Positions 11,219 to 23,800 of a DNA stretch of 64,000 nt are shown in pieces. Positions within the stretch are counted from its first letter, which is position 1. Every line of letters begins with the position of its first letter. The position numbers and the translations under genes were made by a program. The stretch spans positions 3,286,001-3,350,000 of the forward strand of contig CM048844.1 in NCBI GenBank assembly GCA_026545765.1, in the 5' to 3' direction. Under the pieces are notes generated by a model. That model saw only the letters and a program-made list of their open reading frames with translations. It was not told the origin of the DNA and made no database searches. This stretch comes from Plantago major. Its lineage: Eukaryota; Streptophyta; Magnoliopsida; Lamiales; Plantaginaceae.

Positions 11219-11418
11219 AACCTCGGTGTTCTGAATCTATATTGCTTATAAGAAAGGCGAACTCAAAGCTCTCGGCTCTCGATAGTGAAGATCACGTGAT
11301 GGACGTATGTATAATCTACCTACATGTTCTGAAGTTGCTGCATTAATTGTTGGTATTATTCACTGTAACTTATATTTAGACAAGCTTTTTACATATTTAT
11401 GTATGGCCCCTTTTTATT

Positions 11419-12160
11419 TTGTCAACTAACTATCATTATAAATATCCGTTTGAAGGAAATGATGAGTATGACATGGATCCACGTGATATCATAATTGAGA
11501 CAAAACACGGTGACTTTAAACGAATCTCGAAATGGCACCCAAGCTACCTTCCTATGCAATATCCACTTCTTTTTCCATATGGCGAAGATGGATATCATAC
11601 TGAGATTTTGCACACTGATAGGTCAAAAGGTGTTAGGCACAAGGTTACTATCAAGGAGTTTTTGGCATACATGATATTTGATCGTGCTAATGAGCCACAA
11701 ACCATTCTACTAAGTCGGAAGTTGTTACAGCAATTCATTGTAGATGGTTATATGATGATGGAATCACAGAGGCTTTCATTCGTCTTGAGGAACCAAAAGT
11801 TATTAAGATTTGAAAACTATAAGTCACTTGATGATGCCATTAGAACGGGTGATATAGATCCTAATGATCGAGTTAGTAAACGTGTGGTCTTGCCATCTTC
11901 ATTTGTTGGAGGTCCCAGGTATATGGTCCAGAATTTCCAAGACACCATGGCCATCTGCAAGAGTATGGGATATCCTGAACTCTCCATCACATTCACATGT
12001 AATCCGAAATGGCCCGAGATCACGCGCTTGGTTGAGTCTAAGGGTCTAAGATCCGAGGATAGACCTGATATATTGAGTCGCGTCTTCAAGATGAAGTTGG
12101 ACCAGCTTATAAAGGACCTCAAGACCGAAAATGTTTTTGGAAAGTCATTAGGAGGTAACC
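11419..12160 (+). pseudogene. Helitron Rep/helicase N-terminal fragment
   Basis: The frame encodes the Helitron_like_N domain. It runs from HPSYLPMQYPLLFPYGEDGY through QQFIVDGYMM, PSSFVGGPRYM, FTCNPKWPEI and EDRPDILSRVFK to ENVFGKS. Coding similarity stops there, at a possible donor (GGTAAC at about 12,155), and the open frame runs on without meaning to 12,318. The first HUH-region sequence and everything after it (rolling-circle tyrosines, SF1 helicase) are absent from the rest of the element. There is no ATG at the start. The fragment identifies the element but cannot be functional. Confidence 0.88.
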
Positions 12161-12319
12161 ACTTAAAGTTATGTCATGTAATGTATTACTTACAAGGTAG
12201 GATTCTATCTATATATATATTATATAAAGACCAGTTTTTATTCCAACGATTTTGTATAGAACTAAAGTCAAGATTGAATCTTAGAATTTCTTTCATTTTT
12301 TGTTATTTATTTGACTAAA

Positions 12320-15300
12320 TAATTCGAAAAAAACACTTACAAGGAAAGAAATCTATTCTTATTTAAGCTACCCTCTATTCCGTAACTTCTAGGCATTTAT
12401 TTAATTGCAATGTTCATTTTAGGTAATCATTAATTTGTAGTATCATTTAGTCTGCCTAAAAGTGTGCCAAGATTTTCGCTGTAAACCCTAAACAATTCGA
12501 GAACAACGCATGCAACATATATAAATACCCCTTTCAGTTCTACTTCGTCCTGTATTAGCTCACCTCCTGAATTCATTATGAAATTTAAACTTCCAATAGA
12601 TTTTGTTGATGCCTCAACACGTTCTAGCCGCACACGACTGTCTTCCAAGTTTCTTGCTCATTTAGTCTGCTTATTCTCAAACTTATGTAAAGAACACTTG
12701 CTCCAAATCAATGACATAATTTCTTGGTTTTATTTCAATTTATTTCATCAAAATATTACAAAAAAATTATATATTCTCGTGTCATTCATCAATTCTAAAC
12801 GTAGGTCTCCATTAGATGTTCGCCACGTGGCATTCAATTTAATCTCATCCATCCGTTTTGGTTCGAAGTCATTTCTCAATAATTTTTTTGGGTATGACTG
12901 ATTATAATTTATTTTTTTAATAATTAAAAATCCAAAAAAAATACAAATTGACTATAATACCCTTATGTAATAAATAATTTCAATGTTGTAGAATTACTTA
13001 TACAACCTTTATTATTAATAAACAAAATTAACAATAATTGCAATTCTTCCTCTCAAACATATACTGTGCAATTTTGATAACAACATGAATCAATTAATTA
13101 ACCAATTAATTAACGTGAACAACAACTTGGATGGACAATGAGAGGAGTAAAAATTGGACGAAAAAAAAAGAACTCCCCAAATTTGTTCCCAGCAGCTTAT
13201 GGCTTAATGATTTAAGGCATTAATATAGGGAAAGTAGACTATAATTCACCAACTTTTTCACTCGACTAAATTCCCGAAACTCCCATTTGATTTCAGTAAA
13301 GCTCAGCTTCTCCAACTTCTCAGCAAAAAGAGATATATGGAGCCAGAGACCTCAAACCTTAAGACCTTCAGACCTTCGTAGACGAGACGATGCAATCTTT
13401 GGGTTTGGACCTTGGGACAGGAGGGGAGGGATGAACGATAATAACGAACAATGAATGTATGAAGGTGATGCTGTGGATCTGGGCGATGATGAAATCCGTG
13501 GATCTTGGGGTTTGATTGATATTTGTGAAACTGTTGTTCAATTTTGTATATAATGAAATGTAATTTACTTTATTTAATTAATTTAATAGGGATATATTTG
13601 TAAATTCATATTATAGAATTATAATATAATTAAATATAATGTAAATTGCAATATTGTACCAATGCCACGTAGCAAACATATAACGAAAACCTGTATTTAG
13701 GTTGGTACGAAGCCGGTCTGAAAATAGAAAAGCCCAGGTAAGTATCAATTTTGATATGTTACTCCATTAATTTTGTTAGAGATTGATGCATTATATCTCT
13801 ATTTGAGGCAAATCAATTCATCCTGCCAGCCTTAGTTAATTAGAAGGAAAGTTGAATTGTTTTAAAGAGGCCTACTTGCTGTTACAACCATGGTACTAAA
13901 TTTCGTGACATAAATCAATATTTTGCACGTTACTTTTGTTATTCACAGGATAATCAACATTAATAATTACAATATATAATTTTCATGTATTACCTGTGAT
14001 AAAATTCTTAAACTTTCTGCTTATCGCGATAAACTGATTTTATTTATAAACAAACTTGGGGTAATGGGAGAATGTACATGTTATGCATCGCGTGTTGATG
14101 CATGTACAAGAGATTATGTACTTTGTTGCTCAATTTGCAGATCTTAAGAAAATAGTTCAAGGTGTTGTGTGAAGCATCGCATCATCGTGGTGTTCCTGGT
14201 GATGTTTCTATAATCAGCTCATGTGTACACAAAATACATGGACATGAAACATGTTATGGATCAAAATGGATACTTACTTCATTCGACATACTAAGTTCCA
14301 CATAATCAGATCGGTTGTCAAGTCTAATAGAGAATAATCTGATAAGGAGCAGAGGTTCTGGGAGATTAGCATGCCTGCAGTGAAGGGTGTGTTGCTGATT
14401 TTACTCTGATGTAGCGGAAATCGGTTCATGCCGCCCCTCTCCTCTAAATCTTCAAGCCCTACCCAGAGGTCCTTAATTAAAGTCAGATGAACAAAAGTAT
14501 ATGGACAAATAGGAATAAAATTATTATTTAAGAATTGGGGTATTTACGTAAGAATAAATGAACAAAATTTTCATAAACCAAAAAAGAAAAAGCACTTTGT
14601 TAACAATATAATAGCAAGATAATAGAAGGAGATTCAAAATTGGGAGTGATGCAAGAGCAGGAACAAAATTTGACAGTTCAGGAAATATATGAGAGTGATA
14701 TCGTTATAATTCAAAATTTTAAAATAAATAAATAGTTATATCACACAACTATGTTTTTTGTCCTATTATTTAAAATATAAATATTTTGTTTTCTGCTCAG
14801 CAAAAAAAAAAATAGATATAAGAAAACTTTTGGTATATCTCATTTAAGACATTAAATTAACATGATGCATTTGTTGTTGATATATAAATTAGTTGGTAGA
14901 TGATATATAATTGATTTTGTTGGAGGAGCAAATTAGTTTGGTGATAAGCTAGAAGATTTGCTAACTATAGTACATAAAGACAAATCAACTAGCTTTATTT
15001 TTTAAAAACTCCATGGACAAAATATTAAATCAGTTATACCAGTTAGGCGTTCATGTAACATGCTTATTGAAAAAAATAAGCCCATTAAGCTGATAAGTAA
15101 GTGATAAACTTAGTTGTTTATGAATTTTAATTATGAATTAATTTTTTGAGAGATTTGTATGTTTTTTTACAATTAAACGTTTATGACCTTAAGTAAATTT
15201 TCGATAATAATATAAATATATCAACGACTAACTATTTTGCAATATTAAACCTACCTATATACAAATCATTGATCCTTTTCTCTCCTCATGCCCGAGATCG

Positions 15301-16090
15301 ATTACCAGTTGGTATTAATAAAGAAAATTCAATTTTCTTTATTTCTTTTTTCACAAAATTTTGGGAGTGACGTGTATTAGTGAGAGACCTAAGAGACGGA
15401 TTGATGTTCTTAATTATATGTATAATGTTTTAAACAATATCAGTATTGTTTTATGTGTGAACATTTTATATCATTTTTATGTATATTTATATTACCGATA
15501 TTCTAAGTAAAACCTCTATTGTTTTTGGATATAACTGTAACGTTTGTCCGTCTTTTTTAGTCTCTCTATAAGACCGTCTCTCATAAGACATACTCTTCTT
15601 TTTTCTGATTTTTTTTTTTTTTTTTTACGTATAAGTCGCAATTTGTATTGTGGAAGTGATGGTCCATGTATAAAAAAGTAGGAGAATATTAGATACTATA
15701 CTTATCTAAATCATAGTAGTTCTCATTAGAATATATTTGAGTGTACATCTTCAAATTCATTTTGGTATAATAGATAGAAGTTGATGAAGTATATTATATA
15801 CTCTAACGGCAACTACTAAACTAATCTAAACTTACAAGAATAAAAATCATAAAATCTTATAAGGGGATGGCTAATAATAGGACACTCGCTTTGTACTATT
15901 CTCAGTACTACATTCTAAACCATTATATCACTTTTAGATTTAATATCAACCCATCGTTTTTTATTAATGCGACAAGGCATTGCATAGTCACATAATGAGT
16001 TGCATAATTGATTGCATATTATAACGTTGAATTAATTATACATTTTTTATGTTTTAAAATTAACAAAAGATACCCAAGAACAATTTAAAA
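12320..16090. other. Helitron interior downstream of Rep fragment
   Basis: AT-rich, non-coding as far as I can read. A possible nested element with imperfect inverted ends (GCCACGTGGCATT at about 12,822 and AATGCCACGTAGC at about 13,661-13,673) is noted separately. From 13,700 to 16,090 I see no gene or clear repeat beyond simple A/T tracts (for example a T run at about 15,608-15,625). Confidence 0.45.
12822..13675. mobile_element. Possible nested MITE with imperfect inverted ends
   Basis: The left end GCCACGTGGCATTCAAT and the complement of the right end GCTACGTGGCATTGGTA share 13 of 17 bases, and weak inverted similarity continues inward in AT-rich text. No target duplication was established. 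The unit of about 850 bp lies wholly within the Helitron. Confidence 0.35.
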
Positions 16091-16175
16091 CAAACTCTCC
16101 ATTAATCAAACACCCCCAATCCATTTCAAAACTAATTTTATAAGAAAATGACCGGAACTTTGATGGCCCGGTTAG

Positions 16176-16296
16176 AGCTTCCATGGAAGCTCAAAAAAGG
16201 GCTTCCATGGAAGCTGAAATCGAGCTCCCATGGAGCTCAAAGGCAGCTTGAAAATGAGCTCCCATGGAAGCTAAAAAATGAGCTTCCATGGAAGCT
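16176..16296. repeat. Cluster of AGCTTCCATGGAAGCT palindromes
   Basis: The perfect 16-bp palindrome AGCTTCCATGGAAGCT occurs at 16,176-16,191 and 16,281-16,296. Near copies lie between them (16,201-16,214, about 16,223-16,239 and about 16,256-16,272). The same palindrome recurs at 27,485-27,500 in a different mobile element. The apparent reading frame through this cluster (repeated LPWKLK) is a by-product of the repeat. Confidence 0.75.
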
Positions 16297-17415
16297 TGGA
16301 TGTTTCATTCAAGAAAAAAAAAAATTAAAAGTAAACTATACCGTGGCATCGCCACGGGTTAGTACTAGTTATCGTGGAAAATATTTGGTTTGAATTTTTT
16401 AATTTAAATATAATTTTTTAAATCGTTGTGGGTGAAAAAAGAAGATGGATTTGTCTGTAACAGTACGCGAAAGGGATTTTTTTTTTTTTTGGGTTAATTA
16501 ACAGGATAATAAGAGACTTATTATATTGTTTAAAGAATTATCGTGGAAAAATATTTGGTTTGAAATTTTTAATTTAAATATAATTTTTTAAATCATAAGT
16601 GCTCAAATGAGAACGAGGCTTTTTATTGTTTTAGCGGCAATTGAATATTGACAAAGCATTTTAACCAAACACACAAGCGTAAGTATCAATACTGGATTCA
16701 AATCACAACTAAGATGTGTGCTTCTAGTGATCTAGTCTCAACTCTACCTATGACCTCTTAAAAACATTCACTGTACAACAGTTTACTACTTTTCCAAGCC
16801 AAGACAAGTTCCAAACGAATAATGATAATTGTGATTCAATCTTTACTACGGTCAGCTAATTAGTGAATTTAATTAATTTAAGATGTAGTTATAGAAACAC
16901 ATCTCTACCCTCTACTTAAGTAAATAAGTGACAAGTAATTTAAGGTGTCATTAACACGGTTATATAATTTATTTATGATAAAAAAATACTCTCGTAATGT
17001 TTCAACCTTACTTACGTCTATGTCACATACTACTATTTTATATATATTTCCTATGTATTGAATTATATGAAAGTAAAATACTACTATGATTTCATTGTCA
17101 CGTAAGTGTGTACGTTTGTAAATTGACTTATTAAATGGACAAGTGAGTGAAATACAGAGTCCTAAGATACAGACTCACAGCCATTTAAAACTATCCTTTT
17201 TTTAGAGGCTATTTCAACTATTCTAGGGTAGCTAATCCTAACTCCGAAGTTTCTCGAGACAATTATCTTATGTGCCTCACCATATATTAAAGCAGCCATT
17301 ACAGTATATCTCAAATACATACGCACATTACATATATATATGCCTCAATTCTATTTATATTAATATTCCAATACTATTAACTTTCAGTCTACAATTTATC
17401 TTGGATATATTCACC

Positions 17416-18408
17416 ATGGGTAAAATCCATTCCACTTTTCTCATTTTAACAGTGTTTCTAGTTGCAGAGATACCGATTCGATGCTCGGGAGAAGAAGCAG
17501 ATGCGAGTTTTCGTTGTATTTCAAGCGAAAGGAGTGCTCTTTTGAGGTTCAAGGCTAGCCTTTCTGATCCTTCCAACAGATTGTCATCATGGAATACTAG
17601 CACTGATTGTTGTGAATGGCAAGGCGTCGAGTGTGATAACACATCATGTCATGTTATCCGTCTTGATCTCCGAAATCAGTATAATCGCTGCAAGTGTTCT
17701 CTTTATGTGAACATGTTGCACAGTGAAAAACTCGATTATTCCATTTTGAATTTAGAACATTTGAGTTTTCTAGATTTAAGTGGGAATGATTTTCACCTTG
17801 CCTTTATCCCCTCGTTTCTCGGGTCAATGAGCCAAATGCAACATCTTAGTCTCTCTTGTTCGAACTTTAGTTATGTCGTTCCTCATCAACTAGGCAATCT
17901 ATCATTGTTGAGTGTGCTTGATCTCAGTTATAATCAATTGATTGTCGATGATTTTACATGGGTGTCCCATCTTTCCTTGCTCAGGCATCTTAATATGAGT
18001 GGGGTGGACCTAAGTCCAACGCACAATTTGCTTAAGGTACTCAATATGCTTCCTTTTCTTGTAGATCTACGTTTCTCATCAAGTAGACTCGATAATACAA
18101 ACCTTCAACATGCTTGTGTAAATTCCACACTCATAAATATTGAGTACCTTGGTTTGAACTTTATGTTTCATGGAGAACTTCCTTGCTTTCTTGAAAACAT
18201 GACTTCGCTAAAAGTCCTTGATCTTTCACACAATATGTATAATTCTTGCAATCAGCTCCTCCTTGCCAAATCAACGACCCTTGTTGCACTCAACCTTGGT
18301 GACAACTCACTTCAATGTAACGTCGATTCAATCTCTGAATTCATTTTGAATAATCATCTCTTGGAACATCTAAATAAGAACATTATACTCTGGACATTAC
18401 TCATATAA
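17416..18408 (+). pseudogene. LRR receptor-like protein, 5' fragment (copy B)
   Basis: Near-identical paralog of 2,485-3,915 with the same signal peptide, DCCEWQGVEC cap and first LRRs. It is cut at about 18,372, after LLEHL, where unrelated sequence begins. The frame then ends within 13 codons. A one-codon deletion (NHNMF to NFMF) and scattered substitutions separate it from copy A. At 330 residues it has no membrane span. An in-frame upstream start exists, but the ATG at 17,416 gives the conserved signal peptide start and equals that of copy A. Confidence 0.85.
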
Positions 18409-19345
18409 ATAAGAACATTACCCAAATAGATAAGAACATTACACAAATACGGAAAAACATTTCTCAAAATCGTAATATATGGAGTTTCACACATATGAAT
18501 ATGTAAGAACATTGTTTGAATATCAAATAGACAACATAAACTAATACATGGACTTTTATTTTTATCACATTTTGAGTTTCCTCAGGTTATTCATTTGCCT
18601 CGTCAACTATGTCATTGGTTGCATTGTTATCTCCATCATTTTTGTGATGATCTTCTATGTACAAAGTCCTTATTATTTGACAATCTCATCATTGCAATGA
18701 AATAACCTCTGCAATCAGTTGATCCCAAATACGTTGATGAGAACAAAACAGTTAAACACATGATGAACATAGGCTATATAAGTGATAACATTGATTATAT
18801 AAGCACTAATATAGAGGGTATAACCAACAACATTTATTTCCCAACCTATAGTTATAACATTTTGCATACGACATAATTATGAAAACATTATAGGCATTTC
18901 CATGAACATTGTAGTCATGACCCAGAACATTTCATACATAGTTTATAATAGTAATGGCATGATACTTAACTTTGTAGTCATACAGCTTCAGAAACATTGT
19001 AGCCATATGTTGAGAGCATTGCAGAAATAACGCAAAATATTTGAACTGTTTTCTACGCGATTTATTTTAGATCTGTTTTCAAATTTCAACTTCTGTTTTC
19101 ATGTATGATGAGTTTTATGCTATATTCTTTTCATCTGAAAAATTATTAAGTTCAGTTCATTTCAATTCTTTTTAGTTGTCTTTTGCACAACAAATCTCTT
19201 TATACGAAAAGAACATAGCATAATAAAGTAGTTCATTAATTATTTAAGGGCAAAAGTGGAATAATATATTTTGGTAAGAGTCTTAGATAAAAAAAGTATT
19301 TTTTTAATATTAGTATTGATATTGATGATATATAGCTGGTCCAGC
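18373..19345. other. Unrelated block replacing RLP 3' half in copy B
   Basis: This AT-rich block takes the place of copy A positions of about 3,430-5,840. It is full of spaced AACATT words (ATAAGAACATTA three times in the first 80 bp, later GAACATTGTAG, AAACATTGTAGCCAT). No open frame or terminal repeat could be made out. It may be part of a transposable element; its ends coincide with the paralogy breaks. Confidence 0.5.
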
Positions 19346-19457
19346 AAACCAAAACCTAATCACCGCTCCTTCCGCTATCGAAAAATCCCAAAAACAAAAA
19401 ACCAATCTGGTGTATAAATTAGGGTTTCGTTGTCGATCTGAGTTACCATCAGCAGCT

Positions 19458-20634
19458 ATGCAGGAGATTCCACCAAATATTCTTCAGCCAATCACTGCCG
19501 TTGACGATGATTCTTCATCTGACAAAACAAATTCATCCGATGATTCGATCGTTTCATCTGAACCGCAATTGAAGAAGATCAAGGTGGATGATAATTTGGA
19601 AGAAGCAGCTGATAATGAAGAAGAAGAAGATGAGGAAGAAGAAGAAGAAGAAGAAGAAGAAGATGGAGAATCTGATGAGGAAGAAGAAGAAGAAGAAGAT
19701 GGAGAATCTGATGAAGATGAAGAGCCTAAGCTTAAGCCGAGGAGGAAGGCATCTCAGCTGACCGACGAGGAGCTGCTGGATTATTTTGAAATCTGGCCAG
19801 GCATACCCTTCGACAAGGAGAAAACCATAAAAGAAAAGCTGCCCAAATTACGCAGATATCTCAAGGAGGTTGAAGACAGCAATGTAAGCATCTTATTATC
19901 GTACTTAATATCATTATCTGTTCTAGTCTAGACTATACTATTACTGTTTATTATTTATATCTTCGTCTTCAAATTTCAATCTAAATTAGTATTTATCACT
20001 ATAATATGATATGGTCACTACAGATTCGATTGTTCTGTTTTTATCCTGTGACTGACTGAATATTACATTACATTACATGATGATATGCAGATGTTTTGTG
20101 TGCCAACTCACCAGCTTAACCTTTAACATTATTCCTTTGCAGGGATTTGACGTTGACAATTTTCCTGGATTTCGAATTCCACTCACTAGGATAATTCCAC
20201 ATTATATTCTTAGAGACTTTAAGAAGCCTGATGCCTATTACAATGACCTGGCTGAGTGGGCTATTGAGGACTACAATGAGAAAAATGTATGAATGAAAAC
20301 ATCTATCTTTCTTTATGTCCGACTGACTCACCGACCCCTCCATTTGCTTCTTTCTTTAACTACTCCATGGCTTAACTGCTAGTATTTTCTAACCATTTTT
20401 TTTTCTTTTCAGGGAACTAGCTATGGTGATGTGCAATTTGTGAAAACTAATGTGACTATTTCTAATTATTTTACCTACTACCTGACCTTCACTGCAACCG
20501 ATGTGGGTATGGATGCTGCTGGAAGCGATAATAACATTGATGCTCGCAAGACCTTTCAAGCTTTAATGTGGGTCAACATGATTGCTGATGATGAGGATCC
20601 CGAAGTTGAATTTTGCAGGCTTAAGCCTACGTAA
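19458..20634 (+). CDS. Cystatin-like protein with acidic N-terminal arm (copy B)
   Basis: Exons 19,458-19,883, 20,143-20,286 and 20,413-20,634, all joined in phase 0, give 263 residues. It differs from copy A by longer Glu runs in the acidic arm and by loss of three residues in exon 2. The cystatin helix motif LAEWAIEDYN and the YYLTFTATD strand are kept, and the QxVxG loop is again absent. Both copies are intact, unlike the neighbouring RLP pseudogenes, which suggests the cystatin-like gene is the part of the tandem unit still under selection. The ATG at 19,458 is chosen by identity with copy A; an upstream in-frame extension lacks an ATG. Confidence 0.8.
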
Positions 20635-20860
20635 CTGATCATGTCTCACTCAAGGTATTACTATATTTTTGCTGCTGCTGCTACCTAATTCATGCATAAT
20701 ATTGTTCTGGCACTTTATGGTGTGCAACGTGCCTGTTTGTTACATTTCTACGTACAAGACCGGCAGCATCCGGATGCTTGATATGTGCTACTTAGAAATC
20801 GGAAGATTGATACATCTCATGAAATTCAAATCGCATTCATGGAATGAATGACAAATGAGG

Positions 20861-23800
20861 AAACAATTAGTGTGAGTATAAAGAGACTAAACTGAAGCTA
20901 TTATATGTGCATACAAAAGAATTTCAGTTCCATTGACTAATGTGATGATATATAGACCATATGAAAAAGGAAAAAAATGTTTCCTCCACTTTAAGTTGGG
21001 ACTCATATTTTCTTTTAGTAAACTCTATCGTGCTAAATTGATTCCAACTAGTGATATATGGGAGGCCTTTATGTAAGAATTTTACAGATCTTTTCACAAG
21101 TCAATGTATGGTTTTATCAATGGTGTGTTTCTAGACTTGTTTGATCTGAAAGTGATTATTGTAGTTTAGTAATGTTGGACTTGAGGCCAGATGGTGAAAA
21201 AAAATCCCTCCTCAATTGTCAAAGTAATCTTGCATTTAATTAATTAACTATATGCTGCCAAATGTCCATGATTAAGCTCTTTTAGTAACTCGTTTATTTT
21301 TGCAAAAAACATTAGCAGCAACAGCAACATGGTAAAGGAATTACAAATTGCATGCTATAGTGGTATGCCCTGGGTAATTCGGTAGCATCATATGTAGACT
21401 GACACTTGAATCATTCTGTACTATCTTCACTATCTTCTACGACTCTCTGCTTTGAGTAGATGTTTACTACTGTTAGGCTCTAATAAGCAGGTTGACAGCC
21501 CTAGCACGTGTTTCAGGACAGTGCATGTGTGTATGTGGGTATGCGTACACACACACCCAAACCCGTGGAAACCGAAGAAAAGGAAACTGAAATGTCGGGT
21601 CTGCTTTTGTTAAAATAATAATAATAATTTTTTTTCAAAGATTTTCAAGGAGTAGGAAAGCTCTTTTTTACAGTTATTAATGCATGGGAAAGTAGAAATT
21701 AAGCATAACCATCAAACTAGAAAGCGCCAATACATGATATATGAGGCTGGATCCCGACACGTGAACGACACATCTCTTTTATTACTAATATAGATGGGTT
21801 GAAATTTACCTAGATCCGAAAACAGACTTTTCTTCTTACCTTTTTCTTTCATAAATTGGATTCTTCTGACCTTGCCTCTTCATTGTTCTGGTTGAGGTCG
21901 ACCCATGTTACCCGATTGTTTTTCTTGCTGCTGGTTTTTTGATTTAGGATTGAATGATTGGAAATATGATAGCAGGCCCTTATACCCATAATTCTGCTTT
22001 GGGTACAATAGTGTGCCACAAAATTGTGTTTCAGTCCAATTTGTGGATATAGTATTTATTTATATATTAAAAATTATACATAAAATTTGAACAGATACCC
22101 CATGTAATGTACACTGCATTTTTGGATTTTGGCATATCCTGGCCTCTTTCTCGTATCCAGTGCTTCATAGCTTTTAAATCATTTCGTGGAGTAGGATAGC
22201 TCTTTTTGACTACTATTAATGCACTGGAAAGTAGAAATTAAGCATCAGCGTCGCAATCATTAATCATGGTGTGAACTGCTAAAATAATTGAACCTGTTGC
22301 ATTTTTTTATTTTTCTTCACTTGGAAGGGCATTAATGCCGTAATATCTTGAACCGCCTCTCCTTGACTTTTGTTTTCATTTAGTTGCATATTTTTGTGAA
22401 ACTCTTGAATGTTGATTACTCTTTTCTTGTATTATTTCCATATACTATGTATGATAATGTTGTACATTCTGGACAATAGCTTTATTTTAGATTACGATAA
22501 ACATACTACATTAACTTGTGGGGAACTATTGAATGTGTGGATTCTCTTTATATTTATGTTAGTGTAGTGTAGTGCCTCTTGGAAATTTTAGAAATGAATA
22601 TTTACGTAAAAAACTTCCTCTGCAAACGCGGACATGGAACCCTGCGGAATTTAATTATTATTTACCATATGGGTTTTTATTTAAAACTTGGTTCTGTGGC
22701 TATCTGATACTGAAAGTAGTTGTACCTGAGTTCACATCTAAACTACTCAACATCTCTATGTTGCCTTTATATATGGTACACATTACTGTATTTGGTATGA
22801 TTCAACTTGAACTTTACAATATGAAGTTCCATTTTAACATTGTCTTTGTCATGTTTGAAATACTGCAGCAACGGATTCAAAATATGAAGCTTCATGCTGG
22901 AAAAGTTGTGTACTCGGCGACCTGTGTTTTCTATGATTTTGTCTCAGGCAGTTAGGCATGTTGTATATGTAATGCTTGTGATGGATGATGATGGGTGGTT
23001 TGGATTCCTGATTGCGAATTCTAAGTATTTATTTTAATGCAAATGCTAGGCTCTATATTATATAAGATGTTGGTAGCTATACTTCAGAGAGTCCAGTGGA
23101 ATGATTTTTAGAGCTTTAAACGGCCCATAATCTTCAAAAGTCTTTCAAGTTTTTATAAGCTTCTCCTGTAAAATTTCATACATTTATCATTTTTAACCGT
23201 ATCACAAAGTTTCATACATTACTAAAATATGACTTGCATCCAACAAATAATAAATCATATCAAATAAAAAATTATGTGTATTGGCACTAAAAATACACTA
23301 TTATTCACTTTTTAAAGTATTTTATTATTACTTTAACAATCTAATGTATTTAATTTATGCAGTAGAACTGAATTGGGTTTTGGATGCCAATATCCCCAAG
23401 TCCAAAACCTATCCAAAACCCATCAAATTTTGTGTCCACAACCACCAATGAAGTTTTGTTCATTAAAAAATGATTACAAGACCATCTAAAAAGCTCTATC
23501 ATTGATATTGATAGTAAACTTAATTAGCTGGTAAGAGGATAAGTTGCTGCCACACGGCGGCCCTATGACCACTTCCACTCCCTAACATTTAAAAAAAAAA
23601 AAAAAAAAAAGAGTGAGCACAAGGTGAAAATCCGAAAAGGATATTCTACATAGACGCACTTTTGTTCTAGGTACTCCACGGTGACTTCGACCGATTTGGT
23701 TACCATTGGATGTGCCCCGTCAATTGAGATACTCTGACGATAACACGTCTTGGCGGAAGATTAGTTCGGACACGTGCCTAGTGTATGACATGTAATTATA

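Larger units (their letters stand above)
8491..16368. mobile_element. Helitron, 7,878 bp, non-autonomous, both termini present
   Basis: The 5' end is TC (TCTATATATATATATATGTG at 8,491). The 3' end is CTAG (16,365-16,368), preceded by the hairpin CCGTGGC-ATC-GCCACGG (16,341-16,357) exactly 11 nt from the end. The flanks GTTTAAAGAA | TTATCGTGG join to the uninterrupted site seen at about 16,531-16,555, and nearly so at 1,225, so insertion fell between A and T with no target duplication. These are the hallmarks of Helitrons. Inside are a truncated Rep fragment, an ARP4 fragment, tandem repeats, a possible nested inverted-repeat element and a 3' cluster of AGCT palindromes. There is no helicase domain, so it cannot move by itself. 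Confidence 0.92.
7500..20860. repeat. Tandem segmental duplication, copy B, with nested insertions
   Basis: Copy B consists of 7,500-8,490, then 16,369-18,372, then about 19,345-20,860, matching copy A in order. It is interrupted by the Helitron (8,491-16,368). A 973-bp unrelated block (18,373-19,345) replaces copy A positions of about 3,430-5,840. The right edge is set where recognisable similarity fades and is approximate. Confidence 0.8.

Noticed and set aside
16148-16393. Frame with repeated LPWKLK
   Set aside because: Created by the AGCTTCCATGGAAGCT palindrome cluster; it ends in the Helitron terminus.
22572-22955. 127-residue open frame
   Set aside because: No ATG-supported motif, skewed hydrophobic composition and no splice context; it looks like a chance frame in AT-rich DNA.
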